Part shown: piece by piece, positions 35,261 through 43,310 of the stretch
Layout: the number at the start of each line of letters is the position of its first letter
Numbering within the stretch: position 1 is the first letter of the stretch
Source of the DNA: JAJEEA01 sp965243615
GTDB taxonomy: Bacteria > Acidobacteriota > Vicinamibacteria > Vicinamibacterales > UBA8438
Reading direction: 5' to 3'
Length of the DNA: 64,000 nucleotides
Assembly (NCBI GenBank): GCA_965243615.1
Contig: CBDEVO010000003.1
Coordinates: 4,774,001 to 4,838,000, forward strand
Translations under genes and position numbers: made by a program
The notes under the pieces: generated by a model
Told to the model about the DNA's origin: nothing
Databases searched by the model: none
What the model saw: only the letters and a program-made list of their open reading frames with translations

Positions 35261-35785
35261 TCAGCGACGGTCCTGGAGCCCCCGCCAGCCGCGCCGCGCG
35301 AGGAGCGCGGCAAGCACCAGCACGCCGACCAGCGGCAGCGCCGGCACGGCGCCCACCCGCATGAGATCCAGGTGGCCTTCATCCTCGATCGGGCAGCCGT
35401 GCAGGTGCCAGTCGCCGCTCCACTCGTCGGCCTCGATCGTCTCGACATGGACCTCGACCTCGCAGCCATCGATACCGTCGACCTCGAGCGTCAACGTCGG
35501 GGGCGTGCCATGCCCGCCCGATATGTCCCCGCCGAGTTCCTCCAGGTCGGGGTACGCGCCGGCCAGCGCATCCGGCACCGGCATGTGCCAATGCCCTTCG
35601 TCCACATGGTCGCCGTGCACCTCCTCGATGTGCATCTCGAGGTCCTCAGAGTCGATGATGTCCCCGTGGATGTGCCCCATCCACATTCCCTCGAGGTCTG
35701 CGAGCCCCTGCGCCGAGGCACCGTTACCCACGAGAATCACCGCCGCGAAGACCACTGCCGCCGCCGTGTTCCGCCGTCTTGTCAT
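35261..35785 (-). CDS. Secreted protein with CTERM-like sorting signal
   Basis: 174 residues. Signal peptide (MTRRRNTAAAVVFAAVILVGNGASAQ), an Asp/His/Glu-rich mature domain (GHIHGDIIDSEDLEMHIEEV, HGDHVDEGHWHMPV, EADEWSGDWHLHGCP) and a C-terminal tripartite tail: VPALPLVGVLVLAALLARR, then Arg-rich GWRGLQDRR. The tail (VPALP motif, one helix, basic end) resembles IPTL/PEP-CTERM-type exosortase substrates. The abundance of His and acidic residues suggests metal binding. The start ATG at 35783-35785 has a GAGGAGAGAGG ribosome-binding site. No exosortase gene is in the window. Confidence 0.7.
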   Translation of the reverse strand: MTRRRNTAAAVVFAAVILVGNGASAQGLADLEGMWMGHIHGDIIDSEDLEMHIEEVHGDHVDEGHWHMPVPDALAGAYPDLEELGGDISGGHGTPPTLTLEVDGIDGCEVEVHVETIEADEWSGDWHLHGCPIEDEGHLDLMRVGAVPALPLVGVLVLAALLARRGWRGLQDRR

Positions 35786-36432
35786 GCCTCTCTCCTCCCG
35801 AATCGCTCCGCCGAGGAAACCCCGCGGCGAAGCGGTCTGGCTTCCGCCCACCGGAAGACCGTCAGAACCCCACGCGGACGCCCGGATTCGTCCGACTGAC
35901 GCCGAGACCGACCCGTTCGTCTCCATCCAACTCGATCTCGCGAGCCCGCCACCAGGCCGGCTCGACGCCGAAACTCCACCCCGCTATCTCACCGGGCGCC
36001 GGCACCCTCGTTCGTGAGAACCCGTTATCATCACGCGAACCATACCACACGCCGAGCGGGCGGACGGAGAGCACCGCGGCCAACGGCCCCCGCCCCCTTC
36101 CGGCGATGGACCCCGGCGCCGCCCCTCGAAGCGCCCAGCCCTACCGACGAGACGCCACACCGCCCGCGTAGGACCCGCCTCTCCTCCCGGCCGCTCGGGC
36201 TGGAACGGTGGAGACATGGACCCGAGCCCCCGCCAATCTGCGGCCGGCGACTGGCTGCCGTCAGCCTCGCGGCACCGAGGCAACCCGCGAGGCGCTGCTA
36301 CCGTATCCTCTCAACAGCCATGACGTTCCCACTCGCCGGTTCGTCGCGACTTCCGGGCCTGGCGGCGACAGCGGCCCGCCGCGAGGGCATGACGCAAGGC
36401 GTTGGTCCGACCTATTCCATCCGGGAGGCCAC
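35786..36432. other. 647 bp with no gene; a short sequence shared with 45.8 kb
   Basis: No credible coding frame was found between the CTERM-like gene and the phytase-like gene. A stretch ACACCGCCCGCGTAGGACCC followed by GCCTCTCCTCCC (36158-36189) recurs at 45837-45868, just before the amidohydrolase remnant, with 3 differences in 32. It is probably further debris. Otherwise nothing seen. Confidence 0.4.
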
Positions 36433-37590
36433 ATGAAGACCCGCAGGCTCACGGCGGCGCTGGCGTTCTGCTCGCTCTCGGTCGCCGGGTGCAGCCCGGG
36501 AACGGTGGTCAGGTGCGCGTTGACGGACCTGATGACGCCCGAGCCGGGGCCGCAGCCGGCCGACACGCGGACCGTCGCCGCGGCGGCGGAGACGGCGCCG
36601 GTCCCGGATGCCTGCGACGCGGCCGACGACCCCGCCGTCTGGGTCGACGAGGCGGACCCCGAGGCGAGCCTGATCGTCGCGACCAACAAGCTGCGCGGCC
36701 TCGTCGTCTACGGGCTGGACGGCGCGGTCGTCTCGACGAACGACGTCGGGCGCGTGAACAACGTCGACCTCCGGGACGGCGTGGACGTCGGCGGCGACGA
36801 GACGATCGTCGTCGCGGCCACCAACCGCACGACGTGGACGATAGACGTGCTCTCGCTCGACCCCGACAGCGGAGACCTCACCCCGCTGCTCGACGATCCC
36901 ATCTCGCCGGACTTCGACGAGGACCCGTACGGCCTGTGCCTGTACCGTAGCCCGGCGACCGGCGACCTCTTCGTGTTCGCCAACGACCAGGGCGGCGCGG
37001 TCGAGCAGTGGCGCCTCGATCCCGGCGACGCTGGCCTGACCGGCACCCGGGTCCGGTCGTGGGCGGTCGGCAGCCAGACGGAAGGGTGCGTCGCCGACGA
37101 CGCCAACGGGTGGCTGTTCATCGGTGAGGAGGAGGTCGGCATCTGGCGCTACCACGCCGAGCCTGGATTGTCGACGGCAGCGCGGGTCGCGGTCGACCGG
37201 GTCGGGGTGGAAGAGCCGGGGGGCGGACACCTGGCGTCGCACGTCGAGGGCCTGTCGATCTACGCCCCGCCGGGCGGCGGCCCCGACAACGGCTTTCTGG
37301 TGGCGTCGAGCCAGGGCAACCACACCTACGTCGTCTACGACCGCGCCCCGCCGCACGCCTACCGCGGGACGTTCCGCGTGGGCGAGGCGGCGGTGGACGG
37401 CGTCGAGGACACCGACGGCCTGCACGTCGTCTCGACCCCGCTCGGCCTGCGTTACCCGATGGGCCTGCTCGTCGTGCAGGACGGCGTCAACTTCGCCCCG
37501 GACGGCGCCGAGGCCAACCAGAACTTCAAGCTGGTCTCGTGGCGGGACGTGCTCGACGCCCTCGAGCTCACTCCTGCCGAGGGGCCATGA
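36433..37590 (+). CDS. Beta-propeller phytase-like lipoprotein
   Basis: 385 residues. The signal peptide ends in the lipobox SVAGC (Cys19), so the protein is lipid-anchored. The mature domain has the beta-propeller phytase pattern: DPAVWVDEADPEASLIVATN, GLVVYGLDG, GRVNNVDLRDGVDVGGDETI, YGLCLYRSPATGDLFVFAND, TEGCVADDANGWLFIGEEEVGIW and DGVNFAPDGAEANQNFKLV at the C-terminus. Acidic loops provide the calcium sites, and the hydrolysis product would be inorganic phosphate from phytate. The ATG is preceded by CCGGGAGG. A degraded copy of its last ~69 bp is at 44859-44927. Confidence 0.88.
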   Translation: MKTRRLTAALAFCSLSVAGCSPGTVVRCALTDLMTPEPGPQPADTRTVAAAAETAPVPDACDAADDPAVWVDEADPEASLIVATNKLRGLVVYGLDGAVVSTNDVGRVNNVDLRDGVDVGGDETIVVAATNRTTWTIDVLSLDPDSGDLTPLLDDPISPDFDEDPYGLCLYRSPATGDLFVFANDQGGAVEQWRLDPGDAGLTGTRVRSWAVGSQTEGCVADDANGWLFIGEEEVGIWRYHAEPGLSTAARVAVDRVGVEEPGGGHLASHVEGLSIYAPPGGGPDNGFLVASSQGNHTYVVYDRAPPHAYRGTFRVGEAAVDGVEDTDGLHVVSTPLGLRYPMGLLVVQDGVNFAPDGAEANQNFKLVSWRDVLDALELTPAEGP

Positions 37591-37631
37591 GCGAGAATGA
37601 CGCCGAGTTCTCGCCGCCTGTTCCAGGATCG

Positions 37632-38027
37632 TCAGGGTTGACGTTTCTCCTCTGCGATCTGGATCAGGTTGCCGCACGTATCGTCGAATACCGCGGTGAT
37701 GACGGTCCCGAGGTCTGTCGGCGGCTGTACGAATCGCACACCCTTTGCCACGAGACGTTCGTGTTCGGCTTCGATGTCGTCGACGGCGAAGGAGGTATAG
37801 GGGATACCGTCCTCCACGAGCGCCCTCTTGAACGGACGCGCCGCGGGATGGGCATCGGGCTCGAGCACCAACTGCGTCCCCTCCGGAGCCTCCTCGGATA
37901 CGACGGTGATCCAGGCATGCTCTCCCAGGGGGATGTTGTGCTTCAGCTTGAAGCCGAGCGTTTCCGTGTAGAAGCGAAGTGCCTTCTGCTGGTCGTCTAC
38001 CAGGACGCCGGCCAGGTGGATTCTCAT
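37632..38027 (-). CDS. VOC-superfamily (glyoxalase-like) protein
   Basis: 131 residues: IHLAGVLVDDQQKALRFYTETLGFKLKH is the glyoxalase/bleomycin-resistance signature, PFKRALVEDGIPYTSFAVDD the middle strand pair, and DLGTVITAVFDDTCGNLIQIAEE the C-terminal metal-binding strand (Glu near the end). Such proteins bind a divalent metal and act as lyases, dioxygenases or drug-binding proteins. Its start overlaps the stop of the ArsR-type regulator by 4 bp, suggesting a stress- or metabolite-induced two-gene operon. Specific substrate unknown. Confidence 0.85.
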   Translation of the reverse strand: MRIHLAGVLVDDQQKALRFYTETLGFKLKHNIPLGEHAWITVVSEEAPEGTQLVLEPDAHPAARPFKRALVEDGIPYTSFAVDDIEAEHERLVAKGVRFVQPPTDLGTVITAVFDDTCGNLIQIAEEKRQP

Positions 38028-38314
38028 CTGTCAAGTGCCCTTTCATCCGTCGAGAGCGGCCAGCGCTCCGCGATGGCCTTCAGCGGACCGCCCTCGAACC
38101 AATGGAGCTTCGACCTCCCCTCGCGCCTCGTGCGAATCAGCCCGGCGGCCTCGAGGACGTCCAGGTGTTGCGCGATCGCCTGCCGCGAGGACTCGATGCC
38201 GTGCTTCATGGTCAGGCGTGCGCAGATCTCGAAGAGCGATTGACCTGACCGATCGACGAGCTCGTCCAGGATGGCTCGCCTGGTCGGGTCAGCGATCGCG
38301 CGGTACACGTCCAC
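38024..38314 (-). CDS. ArsR-family transcriptional regulator
   Basis: 96 residues from a GTG at 38312-38314 (VDVYRAIADPTRRAILDELV), the usual ArsR start. The frame is open further to a TTG at 38368, but the intervening DNA holds a repeated sequence that looks like operator. Winged helix: ARLTMKHGIESSRQAIAQHLDVLEAAGLIRTRREG. Such repressors bind upstream of their own operon; here it is followed by the VOC gene (4 bp overlap). Inducer unknown: no metal-binding Cys pair is visible. Confidence 0.85.
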   Translation of the reverse strand: MDVYRAIADPTRRAILDELVDRSGQSLFEICARLTMKHGIESSRQAIAQHLDVLEAAGLIRTRREGRSKLHWFEGGPLKAIAERWPLSTDERALDR

Positions 38315-38329
38315 TAGACCAGCCCAAGG

Positions 38330-38385
38330 CAAGTGCTCGCTTGCATGTCCGGGGACCATGATACGCAAGCGCGTGCTTGCATGTC
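38330..38385 (-). promoter_or_regulatory. Repeated dyad upstream of the ArsR-type gene, candidate operator
   Basis: Two imperfect direct repeats CAAG(T/C)GC...GCTTGCATGTC at about 38330-38349 and 38366-38385, each with a CAAGC...GCTTG dyad, 16 bp upstream of the regulator's GTG. Fits a self-controlled promoter. Confidence 0.5.
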
Positions 38386-38417
38386 AACCCTCGACCAGGT
38401 GCCGGATGGAGCGTCGC

Positions 38418-38501
38418 CTCGATGCTCCGTTGGCCGGCGAGAGCCGCGTCGGCGCTGCCGATGGCGACGGGAAGGTGGCCGACGGGCGGCAAGCCGCGTC
38501 G
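38418..38501 (-). pseudogene. Fragment of an amidohydrolase gene
   Basis: 84 bp that, read on the minus strand, encode part of the amidohydrolase at 45980-46063 (GHLPVAIGSADAALAGQRSIE against GHLPVAIAAVDAALAGQRSIE), identical at about 77 of 84 positions. Sequence on either side is unrelated. Confidence 0.8.
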
Positions 38502-38605
38502 GTGGGCGGACTACCCCGTGCGGAGGGACGAACGAAGCACTCCCGGCGCTCGAACCGCCTGATCGAAAGAGGCGGCCCGGGGGGCCGGACGGACGACGGC
38601 CCCGC

Positions 38606-39094
38606 TCACAGCGCACCGAAACGGAGCGCCCTTTGCCATAGCCCCTTGTAGATGAACGAGATGGCTCTCTCTGCCAAAGAGCCGCACCCAACCGCGAACC
38701 GTTCGAAGCGGTGGCGATTCAGCTCGGCGGGCAATTCGAGCAGGACACCCGCATCACGCGAGGCCTTGGCCCAATCGAGGAGCAAGTCGTACTGCCGCTG
38801 TTCCTGGAGGCCTCCATACCACCGCATCCCCCGGGGCGAGATGACACAGACGACATTGGCCAGATCGCACGGGCCCACGCATCCGGAGATCGTCAGTTGC
38901 ACCGACTTGTTGAGCTTCTCGCGTTTCCACTGCTGCTTGATCCAGTCGCGGGGCATCGGCCCGAACCCCTTGTCTGTCCGACCGCAGCAACAGCCTTCAC
39001 ACAGCACGATCTGCCCGAGAACGCCCCCCCGGGCGGTAGCCAACGGCTCGCGTCTGCCGAGCGTCTCGCGGATGCGTTGAGTCTGAGCATTCAT
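38606..39094 (-). CDS. Thioredoxin-like (2Fe-2S) ferredoxin-type protein
   Basis: 162 residues with an N-terminal His/Arg-rich leader, then LCEGCCCGRTDKGFGPM and LTISGCVGPCDLANVVCVIS, the four-cysteine arrangement of thioredoxin-like 2Fe-2S ferredoxins (CxGC...C...C). DWIKQQWKREKLNKSVQ lies between. Such proteins occur in cobalamin- or CobW-associated clusters. It is the last gene of a minus-strand series with a WD40 protein, CobW GTPase and a CbiMQO-type importer, 100 bp after the WD40 gene, so an electron-transfer or metal-handling task in that module is plausible. Confidence 0.7.
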   Translation of the reverse strand: MNAQTQRIRETLGRREPLATARGGVLGQIVLCEGCCCGRTDKGFGPMPRDWIKQQWKREKLNKSVQLTISGCVGPCDLANVVCVISPRGMRWYGGLQEQRQYDLLLDWAKASRDAGVLLELPAELNRHRFERFAVGCGSLAERAISFIYKGLWQRALRFGAL

Positions 39095-39194
39095 GGGCGT
39101 GCCTGTTTGTCCGCTGGATGCGGAACCGGACCCGGTTGGCGGAGAACACCAACGCGATGGCTCTGCAAATGCACCGAGCCGCGGCCCTGCTCCT

Positions 39195-40238
39195 CTAGTC
39201 GCCCACTCGCCAAACCGTCACGCCCCCCTGAGCGTCGAGCGCAGCAAGCGCGCGCCCATCCGGCCGCCAGTACAGGGCGCCGACCACATCCGCCACAGGC
39301 GCAACTCCTATCGCATCGCCTTGCCCATCGCGCCCGAGTGACCACACGGCGACGCCGCCGTCCCGAGCTCCCGAGGCCAGGCGCATCCCGCGGCGAGCGA
39401 AGGCGAGCGTCGTAACGGTTTGAACATGATGGTCCAGAACGCCGGGCCGCGTGCCTTCGGGACCACGCCCATGGAAGCTCCAGACCGTCACCGCCTCCCC
39501 CCCCCCGGTGGCCAGGAGGGTACCGGTGTCGTCGAAGGCCAAGGCCGACGGCTTCGCAGGATATCCCGACATCATCGAGTCCTGCTCCGTGGAGCGGCGC
39601 CAGAAATGCACCGAGTTGTCCTGGCTGCCGCAGGCCACGATGTCCCCGTCCGGGCTCAGCGCCATCGACACCAGGGAGCCTATCCACTCCAGCTTCTGGC
39701 GCGGCTCCCCGCTGAACGCGTCGAAGAACGTCACTCGACCGTAACAGGCCGTCGCCAGCTCCTCCGGGCCGGACCACGCGATCGCGCTGACGGTACTCGG
39801 ATGATCGTCGGATCGCCAGATTCTCGCCCCATCCGCACCATACGCGTGGACCTGCCGGGAGCAGGAGGCCGCCAACCGCTTTCCGTCCGGCGACCACGCC
39901 ACGTTCTCCACCCAATCGCTCCCGACGTCCACCGCCACGCTGACCCGACCCTCCGTGGCACTCCAGACCAGGACGCGGCCGTCCTGACCGGCGGTAGCGA
40001 ACTCCGGTCGGTTCGGGTGAATCGCCACCGCGAGCACCCCGCCCTCATGGACCCTGGGCTTCGCCCAGATGGTCGCGCCGGACCTGCCCTCGAACGCGTA
40101 GACGCCACCCGCGGCATCAGCGACCACCAGCGCCTCACCCCGCGGGGTCCACCCCCCGGCGATGGCGTAGTCGCCGACCCTCGCGGACCAGCCCGGGCGA
40201 AGCACGCCCCCCGGGCTGTCGCCACTCAAATCAGGCAT
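39195..40238 (-). CDS. WD40-repeat protein of the CobW cluster
   Basis: 347 residues with seven WD repeats, such as VLAVAIHPNRPEFATAGQDG, VENVAWSPDGKRLAASCSR, VSMALSPDGDIVACGSQDN, ALAFDDTGTLLATGGGEAVTVWSF and TLAFARRGMRLASGARDGGV. No signal peptide, so cytoplasmic. It overlaps the CobW gene by 13 bp and should be translated from the same message. The WD40 propeller is probably a scaffold joining the GTPase to a client metalloprotein; this is inferred from linkage alone. The start is the ATG at 40236-40238; upstream frames lie within CobW. Confidence 0.8.
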   Translation of the reverse strand: MPDLSGDSPGGVLRPGWSARVGDYAIAGGWTPRGEALVVADAAGGVYAFEGRSGATIWAKPRVHEGGVLAVAIHPNRPEFATAGQDGRVLVWSATEGRVSVAVDVGSDWVENVAWSPDGKRLAASCSRQVHAYGADGARIWRSDDHPSTVSAIAWSGPEELATACYGRVTFFDAFSGEPRQKLEWIGSLVSMALSPDGDIVACGSQDNSVHFWRRSTEQDSMMSGYPAKPSALAFDDTGTLLATGGGEAVTVWSFHGRGPEGTRPGVLDHHVQTVTTLAFARRGMRLASGARDGGVAVWSLGRDGQGDAIGVAPVADVVGALYWRPDGRALAALDAQGGVTVWRVGD

Positions 40239-41647
40239 GCCGCGAATCCCTGCCGCATGGACTGCTCGGGGAGGTTGCGGCCGATGAATACGAGCTGATT
40301 GCGCCGGGGCGCGTCCCCCCACGGACGATCCGGCTGTCCGTCGAAGAGCATGTGAACTCCCTGGAAGACGAAGCGACGCGATTCGCCCGCGATGCTGATG
40401 AAGCCCTTCATGCGGAAGATGTCCACCCCGTGTTCACGAAGCAGCTCGCCAAGCCACTCGTTGAGCCGGTTGGGATCGACGTCGCCGTCCGTCTCGATGG
40501 CGATCGAGCCCACCTCGTCGTCGTGCTCATGCTGTGCGACCCAGGTTCGCTCGACCTCGACGGGAACCGCTCCGTTGACGTGCGGGGCGTCGCTCTCCGC
40601 GGTGGTCGCCAGCTTGGCGCCCGGACCGTCTTCCGGCCTGCTTGTCGCTCCATTCACACTCATCAGTTGCAGATCGAACTCCTCCGCGGTGTGCTGGGCG
40701 TAGAGGCCGACCCTCACCTGCGTATCGACATCCAGGAAGAACGACTTGCGCCCCGGGGAGTCGAGCTGGAGGTTCAGGTGCTTTCCGACAGGCATCTCGT
40801 CTCCCGGGCGAATGAGATCCGCGGGTTCGGCGTACCGGCGCACACACCACTCCGCGCTCTCGCGGAGTGCGGAGTCATCCGTGCCCTGGTCGGGTACGAC
40901 GACGAGAGACATCGCCGGATCGGGTCCTTCAGCCAGGCTGAGCTCGTAGCGGCCGTTGTCGAGCGAATAGACGCCAGTCCATTCGAACGGGTATTCCGGC
41001 TCGAGGAAGGTCGGACGACGCTCGAGCACCTCGTCCAGGTCGAAGGCGCCGAGGTTGAGCACCGTATCGACGGAGACGTCCGCCTTCTCGCTGCGGATGA
41101 CCCGCGCCATTCGGTTCATGTCCCGGAGCCGGGCCTCGAGCCCGTCGAGCGCGTCGTCGTCGACGAGGTCCGTCTTGTTGAGAACCAGGACGTCCGCGAA
41201 CGCGATCTGTTCCGTGCTCTCGTCGCTTCGGCCGAGCTGCTGCTCGATGTGGGCCGCGTCGACGAGCGTGACGATCCCGTCCAGCGCGAACTCCGCCCGA
41301 ATCTCGTCGTCCATGAAGAAGGTCTGGGCGACGGGACCGGGATCGGCGAGCCCCGTGGTCTCCACCAGCACGTAGTCGAACTTGTCCCGGCGCTTCATGA
41401 GGTTGCCGAGCACGCGAATCAGGTCTCCGCGCACCGTGCAGCAGATGCAGCCGTTCGACATCTCGAAGATCTCCTCGTCAGCGTCGATGACGAGCGCCTG
41501 GTCGATGCCGACCTCCCCGAATTCGTTCTCGATCACGGCGATGCGCTTGCCGTGCTCCTCCTTCAGGATCCGGTTCAGCAGGGTCGTCTTGCCGGAGCCG
41601 AGGAAGCCGGTGAGAATCGTGACAGGTATGTTTCGAGACGTGTCCAT
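40226..41647 (-). CDS. CobW/ZNG-type metallochaperone GTPase with long insert
   Basis: 473 residues. Walker A ILTGFLGSGKTTLLNRIL, the metal site SNGCICCTVRGDL (CxCC motif), Switch II VETTGLADPGPVAQ and the guanine motif LNKTDLV are all present, followed by the C-terminal CobW domain (EWLGELLREHGVDIFRMKGF, SIAGESRRFVFQGVHML). Between is an insert of about 170 residues (acidic, ending AQHEHDDEVGSIAIETDGDV), longer than in most homologues. ZNG-type GTPases deliver zinc to target enzymes under scarcity. The neighbouring Zur-like regulator and importer support that. Its ATG touches the stop of the 103-residue gene. Confidence 0.88.
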   Translation of the reverse strand: MDTSRNIPVTILTGFLGSGKTTLLNRILKEEHGKRIAVIENEFGEVGIDQALVIDADEEIFEMSNGCICCTVRGDLIRVLGNLMKRRDKFDYVLVETTGLADPGPVAQTFFMDDEIRAEFALDGIVTLVDAAHIEQQLGRSDESTEQIAFADVLVLNKTDLVDDDALDGLEARLRDMNRMARVIRSEKADVSVDTVLNLGAFDLDEVLERRPTFLEPEYPFEWTGVYSLDNGRYELSLAEGPDPAMSLVVVPDQGTDDSALRESAEWCVRRYAEPADLIRPGDEMPVGKHLNLQLDSPGRKSFFLDVDTQVRVGLYAQHTAEEFDLQLMSVNGATSRPEDGPGAKLATTAESDAPHVNGAVPVEVERTWVAQHEHDDEVGSIAIETDGDVDPNRLNEWLGELLREHGVDIFRMKGFISIAGESRRFVFQGVHMLFDGQPDRPWGDAPRRNQLVFIGRNLPEQSMRQGFAACLI

Positions 41648-41959
41648 CTATTCCTCCTTGAGCAGCGGTGCGAGCACCGGAATCTCCACGTCGAATCCCC
41701 ACGCCGTGCAGACCTGGGCCAGGTCCCCGGCGTCGACCGCGTCCATGGGTTTGTGCAGCTTGCACTGAAGCTGTGGCGCATCGGGCCGAAGCACGCCAAT
41801 CGCGGTCTCGACGGGGGCACAGCCTTCTTCGAGACAAGCCAGCTCGGTGACCGTGACCGTCATGTCATCCGAAAGCCCCAACGCTTCGCGCAGCGCCTTC
41901 TTGATACGTCGAGCCTGTTCGAGGTTCGGGTGGCGGCGTGGTGATGTGCTGATCAACAT
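41648..41959 (-). CDS. Small conserved-looking protein between CbiQO and CobW
   Basis: 103 residues from ATG 41957-41959: a basic helix HPNLEQARRIKKALREALGL, VTVTELACLEEGCAPVETAI (two Cys), LQCKLHKPMDAVDAGDLAQV and a hydrophobic end. No family recognised; the Cys and His residues would allow metal binding. It overlaps the end of the importer gene by 95 bp in another frame and is followed immediately by cobW. Its position in the module suggests a metal carrier or accessory to the GTPase. Confidence 0.65.
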   Translation of the reverse strand: MLISTSPRRHPNLEQARRIKKALREALGLSDDMTVTVTELACLEEGCAPVETAIGVLRPDAPQLQCKLHKPMDAVDAGDLAQVCTAWGFDVEIPVLAPLLKEE

Positions 41960-43310
41960 GCGCTCTGTTCTCCCTCCCGACGGCGAGACCGGCCCGAACG
42001 AGCCACGGTTCCGACAGCCCTTCCGCCGTGGACCCGTCGAAGAGCACCCGCCGGTCTCGCAGCAGGACGACACGCGTTGCCTCGGACGGCACCGAGTGGA
42101 GGCAGTGGGTGGCCCAGACGCACGTGGCGCCCGTCCGACGAACGGCCTCTGCGACGAGCGTGCGCAACTCGAGGGCCGCGACGGGATCGAGCCCGGCCGT
42201 GGGCTCGTCGAGGAGGAGCAACGCGGGATCGAGCACCAGGAGACCGGCCACCGCGACCCGGCGCTGCTCCCCGAAGCTGAGCTGATGGCACGGACGCTCC
42301 AGCAGATGGTCTATGCGCAAGGCCATCGCCATCTCGCGCGACCGACGCCGCGCCTCGCCCGGCTCGACGCCACGACGAAGCAGGCCCCAGGCGATGTCCT
42401 CGGCGACGGTGCTTGCGATGAAGTGGTGTTCCGGGTTCTGGCCGAGAAGCGCCACGCGTCCGTGGAGCCGGGCGCGGAGCGTCGCATCGGGCGACACGTG
42501 GTTTCCGAGGCGGGTCATGGTCCCTTCCGTGGGTCCGTCGAGCCCCGCGAGCAGCCGCAACAGGCTCGTCTTGCCGGCTCCACTTGAACCACACACGAGC
42601 AGCCACTCCGCTCTTGCCAAGCGGATTTCGAGCTGCTCGAGCACCAACTGCCCACCGCGTTCGACGTCGACGGCATCGAGGTGGACGCCGCCATGAGCCC
42701 GAACTTCTTCGCCGGAGGCGCCACGCAACAGCGCGTTCTCCTCGGCGCGTTCGAGGCGTACGAAGGCATGCAGGGCACCTTCGCCGAGCAGCGGTCCCCA
42801 GGCGGCCAGGGGCAAACGCGGCGACCCCAGCCGAAGGCGGGCCGCGTCACGCCGCTGGACCCACTCGCGCTGGGTGAGCACGCCGTGCATGAGCGCGTGG
42901 TCGAGGCTGGCCACGACGCCCTCGGGAATCCGAAGCCGAAGCAGGAGTCGTCGCAGCGACGTCCAGTCGACCTGCGTGCCGAGCCAGAGAATCCAGATGG
43001 CGCCGCACAAGATCCTGACGCTCGTTTGGACGACGACGTCCGCGTTGGAATCCAGGACGGCCCCACCAAGCAGGGCGAGCGCCACGAGGGCCAACGTCCA
43101 CGCGAGGACCGGCTTGATCCTCCGGCGCCCACGGGCCTGTGCGAACAGCAGCAGTAGCGCGCCGATCCCCGAGCCGATCAGGGACAAGGTCGCGCTGCGT
43201 GCACCCGCGTTGAAGATCAGCACGCAGGCGGTCAGCGCGATACCGAACGTCGCAACCCGCAGCGGTTGGCGGCGCTCGAAGAACAGGCTGTGCTCAGCGT
43301 GGAGGTGCAT
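41865..43310 (-). CDS. Fused CbiQ-CbiO: ECF transporter T component plus ATPase
   Basis: 481 residues. The first ~200 form an energy-coupling T-protein (five hydrophobic segments; coupling helices with IPEGVVASLDHALMHGVLTQREWVQRRDAARL). The remainder is an ABC ATPase: Walker A CGSSGAGKTSLLRLL, Q-loop GQNPEHHF, signature CHQLSFGEQRRVAVAGLL, Walker B LLLLDEPTAGLDP and an H-loop near WATHCL. Normally CbiQ and CbiO are separate polypeptides; here they are one chain. With CbiM upstream it would import a metal. Start ATG at 43308-43310 is 17 bp inside the CbiM 3' end. Confidence 0.88.
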   Translation of the reverse strand: MHLHAEHSLFFERRQPLRVATFGIALTACVLIFNAGARSATLSLIGSGIGALLLLFAQARGRRRIKPVLAWTLALVALALLGGAVLDSNADVVVQTSVRILCGAIWILWLGTQVDWTSLRRLLLRLRIPEGVVASLDHALMHGVLTQREWVQRRDAARLRLGSPRLPLAAWGPLLGEGALHAFVRLERAEENALLRGASGEEVRAHGGVHLDAVDVERGGQLVLEQLEIRLARAEWLLVCGSSGAGKTSLLRLLAGLDGPTEGTMTRLGNHVSPDATLRARLHGRVALLGQNPEHHFIASTVAEDIAWGLLRRGVEPGEARRRSREMAMALRIDHLLERPCHQLSFGEQRRVAVAGLLVLDPALLLLDEPTAGLDPVAALELRTLVAEAVRRTGATCVWATHCLHSVPSEATRVVLLRDRRVLFDGSTAEGLSEPWLVRAGLAVGRENRAHVDQHITTPPPEPRTGSTYQEGAARSVGAFG

